A stretch of 64,000 nt of DNA from Oscillospiraceae bacterium (GCA_017445385.1 JAFSUG010000011.1:1-64000); one strand, 5' to 3'; shown: positions 52,687 through 62,558, numbered from the stretch's first letter. The notes: generated by a model from the sequence alone, not told the origin. Made by a program: numbers and translations.

Positions 52687-52778
52687 AACAGATCACGTCC
52701 TTTCAAGACCTTCTCTTTCAGTTAGATTATACCAAATAAATATGCCTTTGTACAGGGCTATTTTCAAAGGAAAGACAC

Positions 52779-52807
52779 TTGTCAAGCGGTAAAAAATAGT
52801 ATAGAAT
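52779..52807 (+). promoter_or_regulatory. Promoter of the lysS operon
   Basis: TTGTCA and TAGAAT with a 17-base spacer, about 40 bases before the lysS ATG. No T-box sequence is found. Confidence 0.7.
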
Positions 52808-52848
52808 GTACAATTGAAGTTATTTCCGTATCGCAAGGAGGAACTGCT

Positions 52849-54885
52849 ATGCACTGGTCAGAAAAAATCGCGCAGGAGGTCGTCCGGCGCAACCCCGATA
52901 AGGACGAGTACGTCTGCGCGGCAGGCATCAGCCCGTCCGGTTCCATTCATATCGGCAATTTCCGCGACGTTGCTACGAGCTATTTCGTTGCGCGCGCGCT
53001 CAAAAAGATGGGCAAAAAATCGCGGCTGCTCTTCTCCTGGGATGAATACGATCGCTGCCGCAAGATCCCGGTCAACGTGCGCGAGGTCGTTGGCGACAGC
53101 TACGATAAATACATCGGCTGCCCGTACGTAGACATTCCCGATCCCTGGGGCTGCTGCGCAAACTACGCCGAGCATTTCGAGCGCGAGTTCCTCGCATCGA
53201 TGGAGCGCTTCGGCATCGAGCTGGACTGCCGCTATCAGGCGCAGATGTACCGCTCGGGCAAGTACCGCGATGATATTATCGAGTCGCTCAAAAAGCGCGG
53301 TGAGATCTTTGAGATCCTCGATTCGTTCAAAACGAAGGAAGCCGGCAAGAGCGAGCAGGAGCTGAAAGCCGAGCATGACGCGGAGAAGGCGAAATACTAT
53401 CCGGCTACGATCTTCTGCCCGGAATGCGGCACGGACTTTACAACGATCGACAGCCTTTCCGATGATTTCGTTGCGGAGTTCTCCTGCCGCTGCGGCTACC
53501 ACGGCACGTTCGATTTCAAAACCGAAACGAACTGCAAGCTGGCGTGGAAGGTCGATTGGCCGATGCGCTGGCGCTATGAGGGCGTCGATTTCGAACCGGG
53601 CGGCAAGGACCATGCCGCGCCCACCGGCTCTTATAACAACGCGAAGGTTGTATCAAAGAAGATTTTCGGCCATGAAGCGCCGCTGTTCCAGGGGTATGAG
53701 TTCATCGGCATCAAGGGCATGACGGGCAAAATGTCCGGCTCCACCGGCCTGAACCTCACGCCCGATACGCTGCTGAAGCTCTATGAGCCGGAGATCATCC
53801 TTTGGCTCTATTCCAAAACCGAGCCGACGCGCGCGTTCGACTTCTGCTTTGACGACGGCATTTTGAAGCAGTACTTCGAATTTGACCGTATGCTCACAAG
53901 CGTGCGCGAGGGCAAGGCGGATGCGCTGACGCAGGCGACAATGTATAATTGCACGGTGGAGGGCCACACGGTGCAGACCGTTCCGATGAGCCTGCTCGTG
54001 CAGATGGGCAGCGTTGTGGATTTCAACGTGCCGATGCTGGAAACGGTGTTTGAAAAGATCGGAACGCCGTATAAATACGCCGATTTCGCCGACCGTCTGG
54101 AGCGCGCGAAATTCTGGCTGGAGCAGTGCGCGCCCGACCAGGTCAACCGCCTGGAGAAAAAGCGCAACTGGGCGGTTTATAACGAGCTTTCCAATGAGGA
54201 AAAAGAGGAAATCCGCCGCCTGCATGATTATCTCGCAGCTACGAACGATTCGCTCGATGAACTCAATACCGCCATCTATGCGATCCCTGCCGAGCTTTAC
54301 GGCTTGGAAAAGGGCAGCAAGGAGCTGAAAGAGAAGCAGTCCGCGTTCTTCCGCAACGTGTATCGCCTGCTGCTCGGCAGAGAGAAAGGACCGCGCCTGT
54401 ATCTGTTCCTGTATGCAATCGAGCGCGACCGTTATCTGGGTCTTCTGGACTTCTCCTATCCGATGACGGAGGAAGAGGCAAAGCAGCCCGAGCCGGAAGA
54501 AACGGAAGTCAAGCCCGAAAAGGTCTACGGCGATCCCGATCCGGTGCAGCCGGTGAAGGACGAGATTGATATTGATTTCTTTGATAAGCTGGATCTGCGC
54601 GTCTGCAAGATCGTAAAATGCGCGGAGATCCGCAAGAGCGCAAACTGCCTCAAGCTCACGCTGGACGATGGCTTGGAGGGCAGAGTGATCGTCTCCTCGA
54701 TCAAGCACGATTATACGCCTGAGGAGCTGATCGGCAAAAAGATTATCGTTGTTGCAAACCTCAAGCCCACGCGCATCACGGGCGTAACGAGCCAGGGTAT
54801 GCTGCTCGCCGGCACGAACAATGCCTGCGGCTGCAAGGTGATTTTTGTGGACGATGCGATTCCCGTAGGAACGCAGATCAAATAG
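52849..54885 (+). CDS. lysS: Class I lysyl-tRNA synthetase fused to a tRNA-binding domain
   Basis: 678 aa. HIGN (within ISPSGSIHIGNFRD) and the KMSGS signature (GKMSGSTG) show a class I (archaeal-type) synthetase. A Cys cluster CPECGT...CRCGY resembles its zinc-binding region. Residues ~575-678 form an EMAP/Trbp111-like tRNA-binding domain (FFDKLDLRVCKIVKCAEI, TSQGMLLAG), usually seen on MetRS. It charges tRNA-Lys; the appended domain should raise tRNA affinity. It replaces the class II LysRS common in Firmicutes. An AspT-like gene follows 14 bases later. Confidence 0.92.
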   Translation: MHWSEKIAQEVVRRNPDKDEYVCAAGISPSGSIHIGNFRDVATSYFVARALKKMGKKSRLLFSWDEYDRCRKIPVNVREVVGDSYDKYIGCPYVDIPDPWGCCANYAEHFEREFLASMERFGIELDCRYQAQMYRSGKYRDDIIESLKKRGEIFEILDSFKTKEAGKSEQELKAEHDAEKAKYYPATIFCPECGTDFTTIDSLSDDFVAEFSCRCGYHGTFDFKTETNCKLAWKVDWPMRWRYEGVDFEPGGKDHAAPTGSYNNAKVVSKKIFGHEAPLFQGYEFIGIKGMTGKMSGSTGLNLTPDTLLKLYEPEIILWLYSKTEPTRAFDFCFDDGILKQYFEFDRMLTSVREGKADALTQATMYNCTVEGHTVQTVPMSLLVQMGSVVDFNVPMLETVFEKIGTPYKYADFADRLERAKFWLEQCAPDQVNRLEKKRNWAVYNELSNEEKEEIRRLHDYLAATNDSLDELNTAIYAIPAELYGLEKGSKELKEKQSAFFRNVYRLLLGREKGPRLYLFLYAIERDRYLGLLDFSYPMTEEEAKQPEPEETEVKPEKVYGDPDPVQPVKDEIDIDFFDKLDLRVCKIVKCAEIRKSANCLKLTLDDGLEGRVIVSSIKHDYTPEELIGKKIIVVANLKPTRITGVTSQGMLLAGTNNACGCKVIFVDDAIPVGTQIK

Positions 54886-54899
54886 AAAGAAGGCAAAAA

Positions 54900-56108
54900 A
54901 TGCAAGTTTCAGCAGTGCTCTCCATCACGGGCATTCCGTTTTTAATGCATACGATCTTCTTGATCTCCGCCGTCGGCTACGGTCTCGGCAGAATCAAGGT
55001 CGGCGGCGTCAGCCTCGGCACGGCGGGCGTATTCATCGTTGCGCTGCTCTACGGCTGCTTCTTCTACGTTTCGCTGAAGGATCAGCTCGTTGCAGGCGAA
55101 GCGTCCTACGTCACCTCCGCGCTGAAGATCGTTGAAAACGTCGGTCTGATCCTGTTCGTTACGGCGGTCGGCTTCATCGCGGGACCCAGCTTCGTGAGCA
55201 ATTTCAAAAAGAACTTTACGTCTTATATCCTGCTCGGTCTTGTGATCATTCTTGCCGGCGGCTTAACGTGCGTTGCCTGCATCTTCATCGGCCGCAATTT
55301 CTCGGACCTCAACAACCAGGAGCTCACCGCCATGCTGGTCGGTCTGCTCTCCGGCAGCCTGACATCCACCCCGGCGTTCTCCGCCGCGAAGGCAACCGTT
55401 GCCGAGGAGCTGGAAAGCATCGTTTCCGTGGGTCACGGCATCGCTTACCTGTTCGGCGTTGTGGGCGTCGTTCTGTTCGTGCAGCTGATGCCGAAGCTCC
55501 TCAAGGCGGATATGGCGGAAGAGCGCAAGCTGATGCGCGTCGGCGCAACCGAGCCGCGCAAGCTGCCCGAGGGGCTGATGGAATTTGATCCCTTCGGCTT
55601 TATGCCGTTCGCGCTTGCCGCGCTGCTGGGCCTTCTGATCGGCAATATCAAAATCGGCAACTTCTCGCTCACAACAACCGGCGGCTGCTTGCTGATGGGT
55701 CTTGTGTTCGGTCACTTCGGCAGAATCGGCAAGGTCTCCTTCACGCCGAAGGATTCCACGCTGAAGGTCTTCCGCGAGCTCGGTCTGATGCTGTTTCTGA
55801 TCGGCGCAGGCGTTGCCGGCGGCGAAGCGTTCGTCCGGTATTTCGATGCGCTCTACTTCGTTTACGGCATCGTCATGACGATCATCCCGATGATCGTCGG
55901 CTTCATCCTCGCAAAGCGCGTGATGAAGCTGAGTCTGCTCAATAACCTCGGCTCGATTACCGGCGGCATGACCTCCACCCCTGCGCTCGGCACGCTGATC
56001 AACGTTGCCGGAACGGACGACGTTGCAAACGCTTATGCCGCAACGTATCCCATCGCGCTGATTTCGGTGGTGCTGATCTCGCAGCTCATCATCCTCTGGT
56101 TCTCATAA
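54900..56108 (+). CDS. AspT/YidE-YbjL-type exchanger lacking TrkA-C domains
   Basis: 402 aa with ten or eleven membrane helices in two halves. The two duplicated signature motifs are GSLTSTPAFSAA and GGMTSTPALGTL. AspT and YbjL proteins normally have two TrkA-C domains in the middle; here the centre (about residues 195-225) is a short loop only. It is probably an amino-acid or organic-anion antiporter; substrate is not known. AAGAAGGCAAAAA before the ATG couples it to lysS. Confidence 0.82.
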   Translation: MQVSAVLSITGIPFLMHTIFLISAVGYGLGRIKVGGVSLGTAGVFIVALLYGCFFYVSLKDQLVAGEASYVTSALKIVENVGLILFVTAVGFIAGPSFVSNFKKNFTSYILLGLVIILAGGLTCVACIFIGRNFSDLNNQELTAMLVGLLSGSLTSTPAFSAAKATVAEELESIVSVGHGIAYLFGVVGVVLFVQLMPKLLKADMAEERKLMRVGATEPRKLPEGLMEFDPFGFMPFALAALLGLLIGNIKIGNFSLTTTGGCLLMGLVFGHFGRIGKVSFTPKDSTLKVFRELGLMLFLIGAGVAGGEAFVRYFDALYFVYGIVMTIIPMIVGFILAKRVMKLSLLNNLGSITGGMTSTPALGTLINVAGTDDVANAYAATYPIALISVVLISQLIILWFS

Positions 56109-56116
56109 AAAGCAGA

Positions 56117-56149
56117 AAAAGACCATGCTGCAAGCATGGTCTTTTTTTA
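56117..56149. terminator. Bidirectional terminator
   Basis: AAAAAGACCATGCT and AGCATGGTCTTTTT form a stem separating the exchanger from the minus-strand P-type ATPase. Confidence 0.92.
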
Positions 56150-58435
56150 TGGCTTCGGCAGAATTTTGGAAAATCCAATCAGTAGCGGCGCGGCGAGCGC
56201 GGAAAGCGCTGCCGTGAGCGCCCAGCCCGAACCGGGCAGCGGCGTGAGCATGAACCATTTTCCAAGCAGTGCTGTGCCCAGCACAAGCGCAAGGCAGAGC
56301 CCTGCGATCAGAATGCGGCGCAGCGGTGTCAGCGGCAGCGATACACGCACAACCGTTAAAATGCCCACGATTGCTGCGGCAATCGTGCAAACCGTTCCGA
56401 TCTCGTTTTGCGTGAGTTGCAGCGCGGGAGCAATCGCCACCGCCGCGAGGCAGAGTATCAGATCGGCAAGCGCCGAGGGCAGCGCGCGCAGCGCGGCAAC
56501 GTGCAAAAACCGCCCGGTGATGCGCTGCTCATCCGGCTCTAACGCAAGGAAAAAGCCGGGGATGCCGATCGTAAGCGAGCTGACGAACGTCATGCGCACC
56601 GCCGTAAACGGATACGGCACAAGCACGAGCAGCGTCAGCAGCGAGAACGCGAACGAGAAAAGGTTTTTCACAAGGAACAGCGATGCGCTTCGGCAGAGAT
56701 TGCCCACAACGCGTCGTCCCTCCGCCGCAACGAGCGGCATCACGGAAAAGTCGCTTTCCAGCAGCACAAGATCGCTGACGCGGCTTGCCGCATCGCTGCC
56801 CGATGCCATCGCAACGGCGCAGTCCGCCTCCTTCAGCGCGAGCACGTCGTTTACGCCGTCGCCCGTCATGGCAACGGTGTGGCCGCGCTGCTTGAGCGCG
56901 CGGATGAGCTGCTGCTTGCGCACCGGGGTTACGCGCCCGAAAACCGTATAGCGTTCAACGGCGGTGGGCAATTCGTCTTCCGAGAGCGTCCGCGCGTCCA
57001 CTGCGTTTTCCGCGCCCTCAATCCCGGCGGCGATTGCCGCGGCGGACGCCGTAAGCGGACTGTCGCCGGAGATGACCTTGATCGCAACGCCGCGCGAGCG
57101 GAACTCGGCAAACGTCGCTTTTGCGGACGGGCGGACGGTATCTTCCAAGCGGATCAGCGCCATCGGCGCAACGTTCGTGCCATCCAAATTGCCTTTTGCA
57201 AGCAGGATCGTGCGCCGCCGATCGCTGCCGAACGAATGCAAAAGCACGTCCGGCGCGCCGAGCAGCCACGTTTCGCCATCTGAGAATTCCGCGCCGCTGA
57301 ATTTGCGCGCGGAGGAAAACGGCAGCGCGCGCACGGTCTGCCGGCTGCCTTTTGCGCCGAAATAATCGCGCAGCGCGCAGGCGGTTGCGTTTTCGTCGCC
57401 CGTTGCGGCGAGCAGGTCGGAAACGACCGTTCCGATCTCAAAACCATCCTGTAAAATTTCCACGTCGCAAACGGAGAGGTCGCCCGTTGTGATCGTGCCC
57501 GTTTTGTCTACGCAAAGCACGTCTACGCGCGAAAGCGTTTCCACGCAGCTCAGCTCGCGCGTTAAAACCTTCTTTTCCGCAAGGCGGATCACCGCGCCGC
57601 TCAGCGCGATGCTCGTTAATAAATAAAGCCCCTCCGGGATCAGCCCGATCAGCGCGCCGACTGCCGAAACGATGCCGCTTTCAAAGCCGCGCCCGAGCCA
57701 AACGCACTCCTTCACGGCAAGGAGCGTTCCGAACGGAACGATCAAAATGCCCACCCAGTGCAGCAGCCGCTGCAGATCGCGCATCATTTCCGGCTGCTTG
57801 CGCCTTGTATGTTTCCTTGCGGCAACGGTCAGCTTCGATGCGTGCGACTGCGCGCCTACGGCGGTGAGCCGCGCCGTAACGGTTCCGGAGGTGACGAAGC
57901 TGCCGGAGAGCAGCGGATCGCCCGGGTTTTTCGGAAGCTCGTCCGCTTCGCCCGTTACGAGCGATTCATTCACCGTGCAGCTTCCAAGCACCACCTGCGC
58001 GTCCGCGCAGATCTGATCGCCCGCGCTAAAGCGCACGATGTCATCGCGCACAAGCGCGTTTGTCGGAAGCCGGAGCTGATCGCCGCCGCGGATGACCGTA
58101 CATTCCGGCATGTCCAGCAGCGAGAGGCGGTCAAGCGTTTTCTTGCTGCGCAGCTCCTGCACGATGCCGATTGTTGTATTGAACAGCACAACGCCGAGAA
58201 AGAGCAGGTTGTTCCATGCGCCGGCGGCGATCAGCAGCGCGGCGAACAGGAAAAACAGCCCGTTGAAGAACGTAAAAACGTTTTCCGCAACGATCTGCGC
58301 CGCCGTTTTGCCCGGAGATTTCGGCGGCGTATTGCCGTAACCGGCAGCAAGCCGCTCCGCTGCCTGGGCGTTTGATAGCCCGGCTGCCGGATCGGCTTGC
58401 AGGATCGGTATTTGTTTTTCTGCCGTTTGTCTCAT
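56147..58435 (-). CDS. HAD-type P-type cation-translocating ATPase
   Basis: 762 aa. About ten membrane helices. The actuator motif ESLVTGEADE (TGE), the phosphorylation loop VDKTGTITTG with Asp, and the hinge TGDGVNDVLALKEADCAVAM are all intact, so it is an active pump in contrast to the protein at 6119-7909. LIPEGLYLLTSIAL in helix 4 fits the MgtA/PacL-like uncharacterised P-type group; the ion is not known. It follows the histidine kinase with a four-base gap. Confidence 0.9.
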   Translation of the reverse strand: MRQTAEKQIPILQADPAAGLSNAQAAERLAAGYGNTPPKSPGKTAAQIVAENVFTFFNGLFFLFAALLIAAGAWNNLLFLGVVLFNTTIGIVQELRSKKTLDRLSLLDMPECTVIRGGDQLRLPTNALVRDDIVRFSAGDQICADAQVVLGSCTVNESLVTGEADELPKNPGDPLLSGSFVTSGTVTARLTAVGAQSHASKLTVAARKHTRRKQPEMMRDLQRLLHWVGILIVPFGTLLAVKECVWLGRGFESGIVSAVGALIGLIPEGLYLLTSIALSGAVIRLAEKKVLTRELSCVETLSRVDVLCVDKTGTITTGDLSVCDVEILQDGFEIGTVVSDLLAATGDENATACALRDYFGAKGSRQTVRALPFSSARKFSGAEFSDGETWLLGAPDVLLHSFGSDRRRTILLAKGNLDGTNVAPMALIRLEDTVRPSAKATFAEFRSRGVAIKVISGDSPLTASAAAIAAGIEGAENAVDARTLSEDELPTAVERYTVFGRVTPVRKQQLIRALKQRGHTVAMTGDGVNDVLALKEADCAVAMASGSDAASRVSDLVLLESDFSVMPLVAAEGRRVVGNLCRSASLFLVKNLFSFAFSLLTLLVLVPYPFTAVRMTFVSSLTIGIPGFFLALEPDEQRITGRFLHVAALRALPSALADLILCLAAVAIAPALQLTQNEIGTVCTIAAAIVGILTVVRVSLPLTPLRRILIAGLCLALVLGTALLGKWFMLTPLPGSGWALTAALSALAAPLLIGFSKILPKP

Positions 58436-58438
58436 AAT

Positions 58439-60193
58439 TTACTCCGCTGCCGGAAGCGACAGCCGCACGTCCGTGCCTTCGCCGAAGACCGATTCGATGC
58501 GGATGCTGCCGTTATGCAGATTCAGAATTTCCTGCGCGATGGAAAGGCCGAGGCCCGTGCCGCCGGACTGGCGCGAACGCGCCTTGTCCACGCGGTAGAA
58601 CCGCTCGTAAAGGTGGGGCAGATCCTTTTCGGGGATGCCGATGCCGTTGTCCGAAACGAGGACGAACAGGTTTTTGCCGTCCCGCCCTGCGCTCACGCGG
58701 ATTTTGCCGCCGTCCGGCGTATATTTGATTGCGTTGGAAACCACGTTCATAACCACCTGCTCGATCCGCTCCTGGTCGCCGGATACGGGCAGCTCGTCGC
58801 CCTCGTCCAGCGCAAGCGTGAGCGTGTGGCGGTGATTCTCCGCGTCGATGCGTTCCGCCTCGCAAACGTGCTGCACGGCTTCTTTGAGCGAAAAGCGCGT
58901 GAACGTCATTTCCATCTTGCCGTAGTCGAATTTGCTCAGCGTTAAAAGGTCCTGCACGATGCGCGTCATGCGGTCGGCTTCGTTCACGATCACGCCGAGG
59001 AATTTATTGCGCATCTCTTCGGGCAGATCGCTGCCGGAGGAGATGATCGTTTCCGCGTAGGATTTCACGTTCGTCAGTGGTGTGCGCAGCTCATGGCTGA
59101 CGTTCGCAACGAATTCGCGCCGCGTCTGGTCGTTTCTGCGCTGCTCGGTTACGTCGTGAATGACGACGAGCACGCCGCCGTGCGCCTGCTCGGTTGCAAA
59201 CGGCGCCATAAACAGCTCCAGCTCCCGGTCGCCTACGTGCTTTTCGCATTCGAAGAAGTCCGGGCGCTTCAGCGCCATGATGTCCGCAAAATTCGCCTCT
59301 TCGCCGAACAGCTCGCCGAACGTGACTGCCGGATCGAGATTGCGCGAAAGCATCTGCGTCGCAGCCGGGTTATAGTGGATCATGCGCCCTGCCGGGCTGA
59401 ACGCGGTCACGCCGTCGGTCATCGTTAAAAACAGCGTGGAGAGCTTCGTCCGCTCGTTTTCAACCTCCGTCAGCGTGCTTTGCAGCACGCGCGCCATATC
59501 GTTGAAGTTGCGCGTCAGCGTGCCGATCTCATCGTGGCTGGAAACCTCTAATTTTTGCGAAAAGTCGCCGGCTGCGACCTGCCGCGTGCCGATTGTCAGC
59601 GCGCGGATGGGCGTAATCAGAATGCGGCTGAGCAGGAACGCCAGAACGATGCAGATCGCAACGCCCAGCGCAAGCGACCGCAGCACGATCGTAAGCACTT
59701 CGCCCGTCAGATCGTCCACCGTTGCGCGGTTATCGAGAATGTATACGATGTAAGTACCCTTCGCCGTTTCCACCGGCACGGCAAGATCCATATACCGCGC
59801 GGAAACGGAGCTGCCTTCGCCAACCTCGCCGTTCATCGCGGAAAGCAGGTTGTTGGTGGTTGCAACCTCGGTTTCATCGGAGGAGCTTGCAAGCACCTTG
59901 CCGTTTTCATCGAGAATATAAACGTTGCGCGTCGCAATATCGATGCCAAGATCGCTCTGCGCCATCAGCATTTCCTTCAGCTGTGCCGGCGGATCGTCCG
60001 ATTCCTCGGCAACCGCGCGGAGATTTCGCTGGAAATCCTGCGAGAAGGTCTGCTCCATGCTGTCATAGAAGCGGTCGATATAGAATCGGCTCACGCCGCT
60101 GATCAAAAACGCGCCGACAACCGCCATCAGCGCCAAAATCAGCAGCACCATAATGATGACGAGCTTCGTTCTGAGCGAGTTTACGCGCCCCAT
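58439..60193 (-). CDS. Sensor histidine kinase, WalK/PhoR-type
   Basis: 584 aa. Two membrane helices (about 8-32 and 165-190) enclose an outside sensor region; then HAMP (~190-245), PAS (~250-350), HisKA with FVANVSHELRTPLTNVKSY (phospho-His), and a GHKL ATPase with NVVSNAIKYTPDGG and GTGLGLSIAQEI. The same architecture serves WalK (cell-wall) and PhoR (phosphate) kinases. There are no walH/I/J genes, so I do not pick one. It follows the response regulator by 34 bases. Confidence 0.85.
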   Translation of the reverse strand: MGRVNSLRTKLVIIMVLLILALMAVVGAFLISGVSRFYIDRFYDSMEQTFSQDFQRNLRAVAEESDDPPAQLKEMLMAQSDLGIDIATRNVYILDENGKVLASSSDETEVATTNNLLSAMNGEVGEGSSVSARYMDLAVPVETAKGTYIVYILDNRATVDDLTGEVLTIVLRSLALGVAICIVLAFLLSRILITPIRALTIGTRQVAAGDFSQKLEVSSHDEIGTLTRNFNDMARVLQSTLTEVENERTKLSTLFLTMTDGVTAFSPAGRMIHYNPAATQMLSRNLDPAVTFGELFGEEANFADIMALKRPDFFECEKHVGDRELELFMAPFATEQAHGGVLVVIHDVTEQRRNDQTRREFVANVSHELRTPLTNVKSYAETIISSGSDLPEEMRNKFLGVIVNEADRMTRIVQDLLTLSKFDYGKMEMTFTRFSLKEAVQHVCEAERIDAENHRHTLTLALDEGDELPVSGDQERIEQVVMNVVSNAIKYTPDGGKIRVSAGRDGKNLFVLVSDNGIGIPEKDLPHLYERFYRVDKARSRQSGGTGLGLSIAQEILNLHNGSIRIESVFGEGTDVRLSLPAAE

Positions 60194-60227
60194 GGCTCAG
60201 CCTCCTTTCCTCCGGCTTACGCGGCGG

Positions 60228-60917
60228 TTACGTTCCGTCGCCAAAGTAATAGCCCACGCCGCGGCGTGTCATAATGTACTCGGGATTGCCGGGATCGTCC
60301 TCGATCTTTTCGCGCAGACGGCGCACCATAACGTCAACTGTTCGCGTATCGCCGAAGTAATCGTAGTTCCAGACCTTTTCCATCAGCGATTCTCTGGAGT
60401 AAACCGTGCCCGGCGAGCGCATCAAAAAGCGCAGCAGCTCAAATTCCTTCTGCGTCAGCGCGATGGGCGTTCCGTCCTTGGAAACGCTGTAGCCGGTTTC
60501 GTCCAGCGCAAGCTTGCCTGCCGTGCGGACGACGCCCGGCGCGGTATCGAGCGCGCGGCGGCGAATGTTCGCCCGAACGCGCGCCAACAGCTCGCGCATG
60601 GAAAACGGCTTTGTAATATAGTCGTCCGCGCCGGTTTCAAGGCCCATGACCTTATCGGCTTCCTCCTCGCGCGCGGTCAGCATCAGGATCGGAACGGTCC
60701 TGCCCTGCTGGCGCAGCGTTCGGCAAACGTCAAAGCCGTTCATCTTCGGCAGCATCACGTCCAGCAAGATCAGATCGGGGTCTTTTTCCTGCGCCAGATG
60801 CAGTCCCGTTTCGCCGTCGAGCGCTTCGAGCGTGTCGTAGCCCTCGTGCTGCAGATTGAATTTCAGAATTTCAACAATCGCTTCTTCGTCTTCGATAATC
60901 AGTACGGTTTTTCCCAT
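60228..60917 (-). CDS. OmpR-family response regulator, WalR/PhoP-type
   Basis: 229 aa from ATG 60917 (GGAGTAACAAGC before). Receiver: IIEDEEAI, DLILLDVMLP (phospho-Asp) and ADDYITKPFS with the conserved Lys. C-terminal winged-helix: LTQKEFELLRFLMRSPGTVYSRESL and VDVMVRRLREKIEDDP. It starts five bases after the RsmF stop, so rsmF, regulator, kinase and P-type ATPase share direction and could be one operon. Confidence 0.92.
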   Translation of the reverse strand: MGKTVLIIEDEEAIVEILKFNLQHEGYDTLEALDGETGLHLAQEKDPDLILLDVMLPKMNGFDVCRTLRQQGRTVPILMLTAREEEADKVMGLETGADDYITKPFSMRELLARVRANIRRRALDTAPGVVRTAGKLALDETGYSVSKDGTPIALTQKEFELLRFLMRSPGTVYSRESLMEKVWNYDYFGDTRTVDVMVRRLREKIEDDPGNPEYIMTRRGVGYYFGDGT

Positions 60918-60922
60918 GCTTG

Positions 60923-62245
60923 TTACTCCTTTCGGCGTAGTCCTTTCGGGAAATGATTTTTCAGTATGCCGCCGGAGCCCTTCGCCCAGCCGAGCGAAAG
61001 TCCGTCGGCGGTGATCAGCGTCCAGCCGCTTTGCCCTCCGGCAATCGCCTCGCCGCGCAGGTATGATGCGATCTCCGCGCTGTCTGCCGGAAAATCCGCC
61101 GTCCGCGAAGCCGTTTGCAGCCAAAGCGCAAGCGCGTGGTCCGGCAGGGCGTAGCCCTTGCGCGCCTGCCCGAGCGCAAGCCCTGCACGCAGCACCTTCA
61201 GCCCGGAAAGCTCCGGCGTTTCCGTTGGCGCGAGATACCAGTTTTCGCCAAAGGAAAGCGGGATTCCATCCGGCAGGTCTGCGCCAAGCTCGGCGAGCAA
61301 GGCGGTCAGTTCCTTCGGCAGCGATGCTTCGCGCGAAAAGGGAAGCGCGCTCCTTGCTCCGCCGCGTTTTTCAAGTACGGCGGCAAAATGCCCCGCGCCG
61401 CGCAGCTTATGCGGCCAAAGGCGATAGGTGCGCTCCAATCCCGGAGCGGGTGCTTCTACCCATTCCGGCCTGCCCGGCGCAAACAGCGGCAGCCGCTCGG
61501 GCAGGAAAAAATCCGGGTGCGATTTCAGAAAACGGGAGATCACGCCCTCGTTTTCCTCCGGGGAAAACGTGCAGGTGGAATAAACGAGCCGCCCTCCGCC
61601 AGCAAGCATCGCCGCCGCGTGGCAGAGGATTTCATATTGCCGCTCAGCGCACATGGAAACGGTATCGTCGCTCCAATCTTCCGCCGCCGCCGGCTCTTTC
61701 AGGAACATTCCCTCGCCGGAGCAGGGCGCGTCTACCAAAATGCGGTCGAACCATTCGGGAAAGCGCCCGGCAAGCTTCGCCGGCGCTTCGTTCAGCACGA
61801 TTGCGTTTGCGATGCCCATGCGCTCCACGTTGCGCGATAGGATTTTCGCGCGCTGCGGATGGATTTCGTTTGCGATCAGAATGCCGCTGCCTGCAAGCTT
61901 CGCTGCGATCTGCGTCGTCTTTCCGCCCGGCGCGGCGCATAGATCCAAAACGCGCTGACCGGGCTTCGCGTCCAGCAGCTCCGCCGGCGCCATCGCGCTC
62001 GGCTCCTGCAGATAGTATGCCCCGGCGTCGTGATAAGCAGACAGGCCCGGCCGCGTATCGGGATCATAGTAAAAGCCCGTTTCCGCCCATGGTACGGGCG
62101 CGAGATGAAACTTGGATAAATCGGCGCGCTTTTTCGGATTGACGCGCAGCCCCACGCTGCGCGGCTGCGAAAACGACGCGGCAAAGTCCGCGTACTCCGC
62201 GCCGAGCAGACGGCGAAACTTTTCGGAAAATGCCTCGGGGATCAT
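60923..62245 (-). CDS. RsmF-like 16S rRNA cytosine-C5 methyltransferase
   Basis: 440 aa. Motifs of the NOL1/NOP2/Sun family are LDLCAAPGGKTTQIAA (SAM binding), DAPCSGEGMF (catalytic loop Cys) and YSTCTFSPEENE (second Cys). C-terminal regions resemble the RsmF post-SAM and PUA-like modules. It methylates a cytosine of 16S rRNA. GGAGG lies before the ATG. Its tail is GC-rich and it shares direction with the regulator that follows. Confidence 0.88.
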   Translation of the reverse strand: MIPEAFSEKFRRLLGAEYADFAASFSQPRSVGLRVNPKKRADLSKFHLAPVPWAETGFYYDPDTRPGLSAYHDAGAYYLQEPSAMAPAELLDAKPGQRVLDLCAAPGGKTTQIAAKLAGSGILIANEIHPQRAKILSRNVERMGIANAIVLNEAPAKLAGRFPEWFDRILVDAPCSGEGMFLKEPAAAEDWSDDTVSMCAERQYEILCHAAAMLAGGGRLVYSTCTFSPEENEGVISRFLKSHPDFFLPERLPLFAPGRPEWVEAPAPGLERTYRLWPHKLRGAGHFAAVLEKRGGARSALPFSREASLPKELTALLAELGADLPDGIPLSFGENWYLAPTETPELSGLKVLRAGLALGQARKGYALPDHALALWLQTASRTADFPADSAEIASYLRGEAIAGGQSGWTLITADGLSLGWAKGSGGILKNHFPKGLRRKE

Positions 62246-62322
62246 TCCGCCGCCTCCCTCTCAAAATTTGCCAAGTATATTATAGAGGATTTTTGCGGAA
62301 ATGAAAAGAGGGAAAAAAGCGG

Positions 62323-62351
62323 TTGACAAACGGTTTTTTTTCTCGTATAAT
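62323..62351 (+). promoter_or_regulatory. Promoter of the tRNA-Thr/tRNA-Tyr unit
   Basis: Consensus TTGACA and TATAAT, spacer 17, about 17 bases before tRNA-Thr. Confidence 0.88.
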
Positions 62352-62368
62352 CAACGTTGCGCTGAGAC

Positions 62369-62444
62369 GCTGGTATAGCTCAGTTGGTAGAGCAGCTGAT
62401 TTGTAATCAGCAGGTCGGGGGTTCGAGTCCGTCTACCAGCTCCA
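62369..62444 (+). tRNA. tRNA-Thr (TGT)
   Basis: 76 nt including CCA. Acceptor GCTGGTA pairs with TACCAGC; the anticodon stem CTGAT/ATCAG holds TTTGTAA with anticodon TGT; T-loop GTTCGAGTC. It decodes ACA and ACG by wobble. Confidence 0.97.
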
Positions 62445-62471
62445 TCGTCGGCGCATCAGCGAACTGAAGAT

Positions 62472-62556
62472 GGGGGAATTCCCGAGTGGCCAAAGGGGGC
62501 AGACTGTAAATCTGTTGTCAGTGACTTCGGTGGTTCGAATCCACCTTCCCCCACCA
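62472..62556 (+). tRNA. tRNA-Tyr (GTA)
   Basis: 85 nt class II tRNA with a long variable arm and encoded CCA. Acceptor GGGGGAA pairs with TTCCCCC; the anticodon arm CAGACTGTAAATCTG carries GTA. It decodes TAC/TAT. Same transcript as tRNA-Thr. Confidence 0.97.
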
Positions 62557-62558
62557 AC

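Noticed and set aside
53653-54708. 351-aa minus-strand ORF within lysS
   Set aside because: Shadow of a gene with HIGH and KMSKS-type motifs; no ribosome site.
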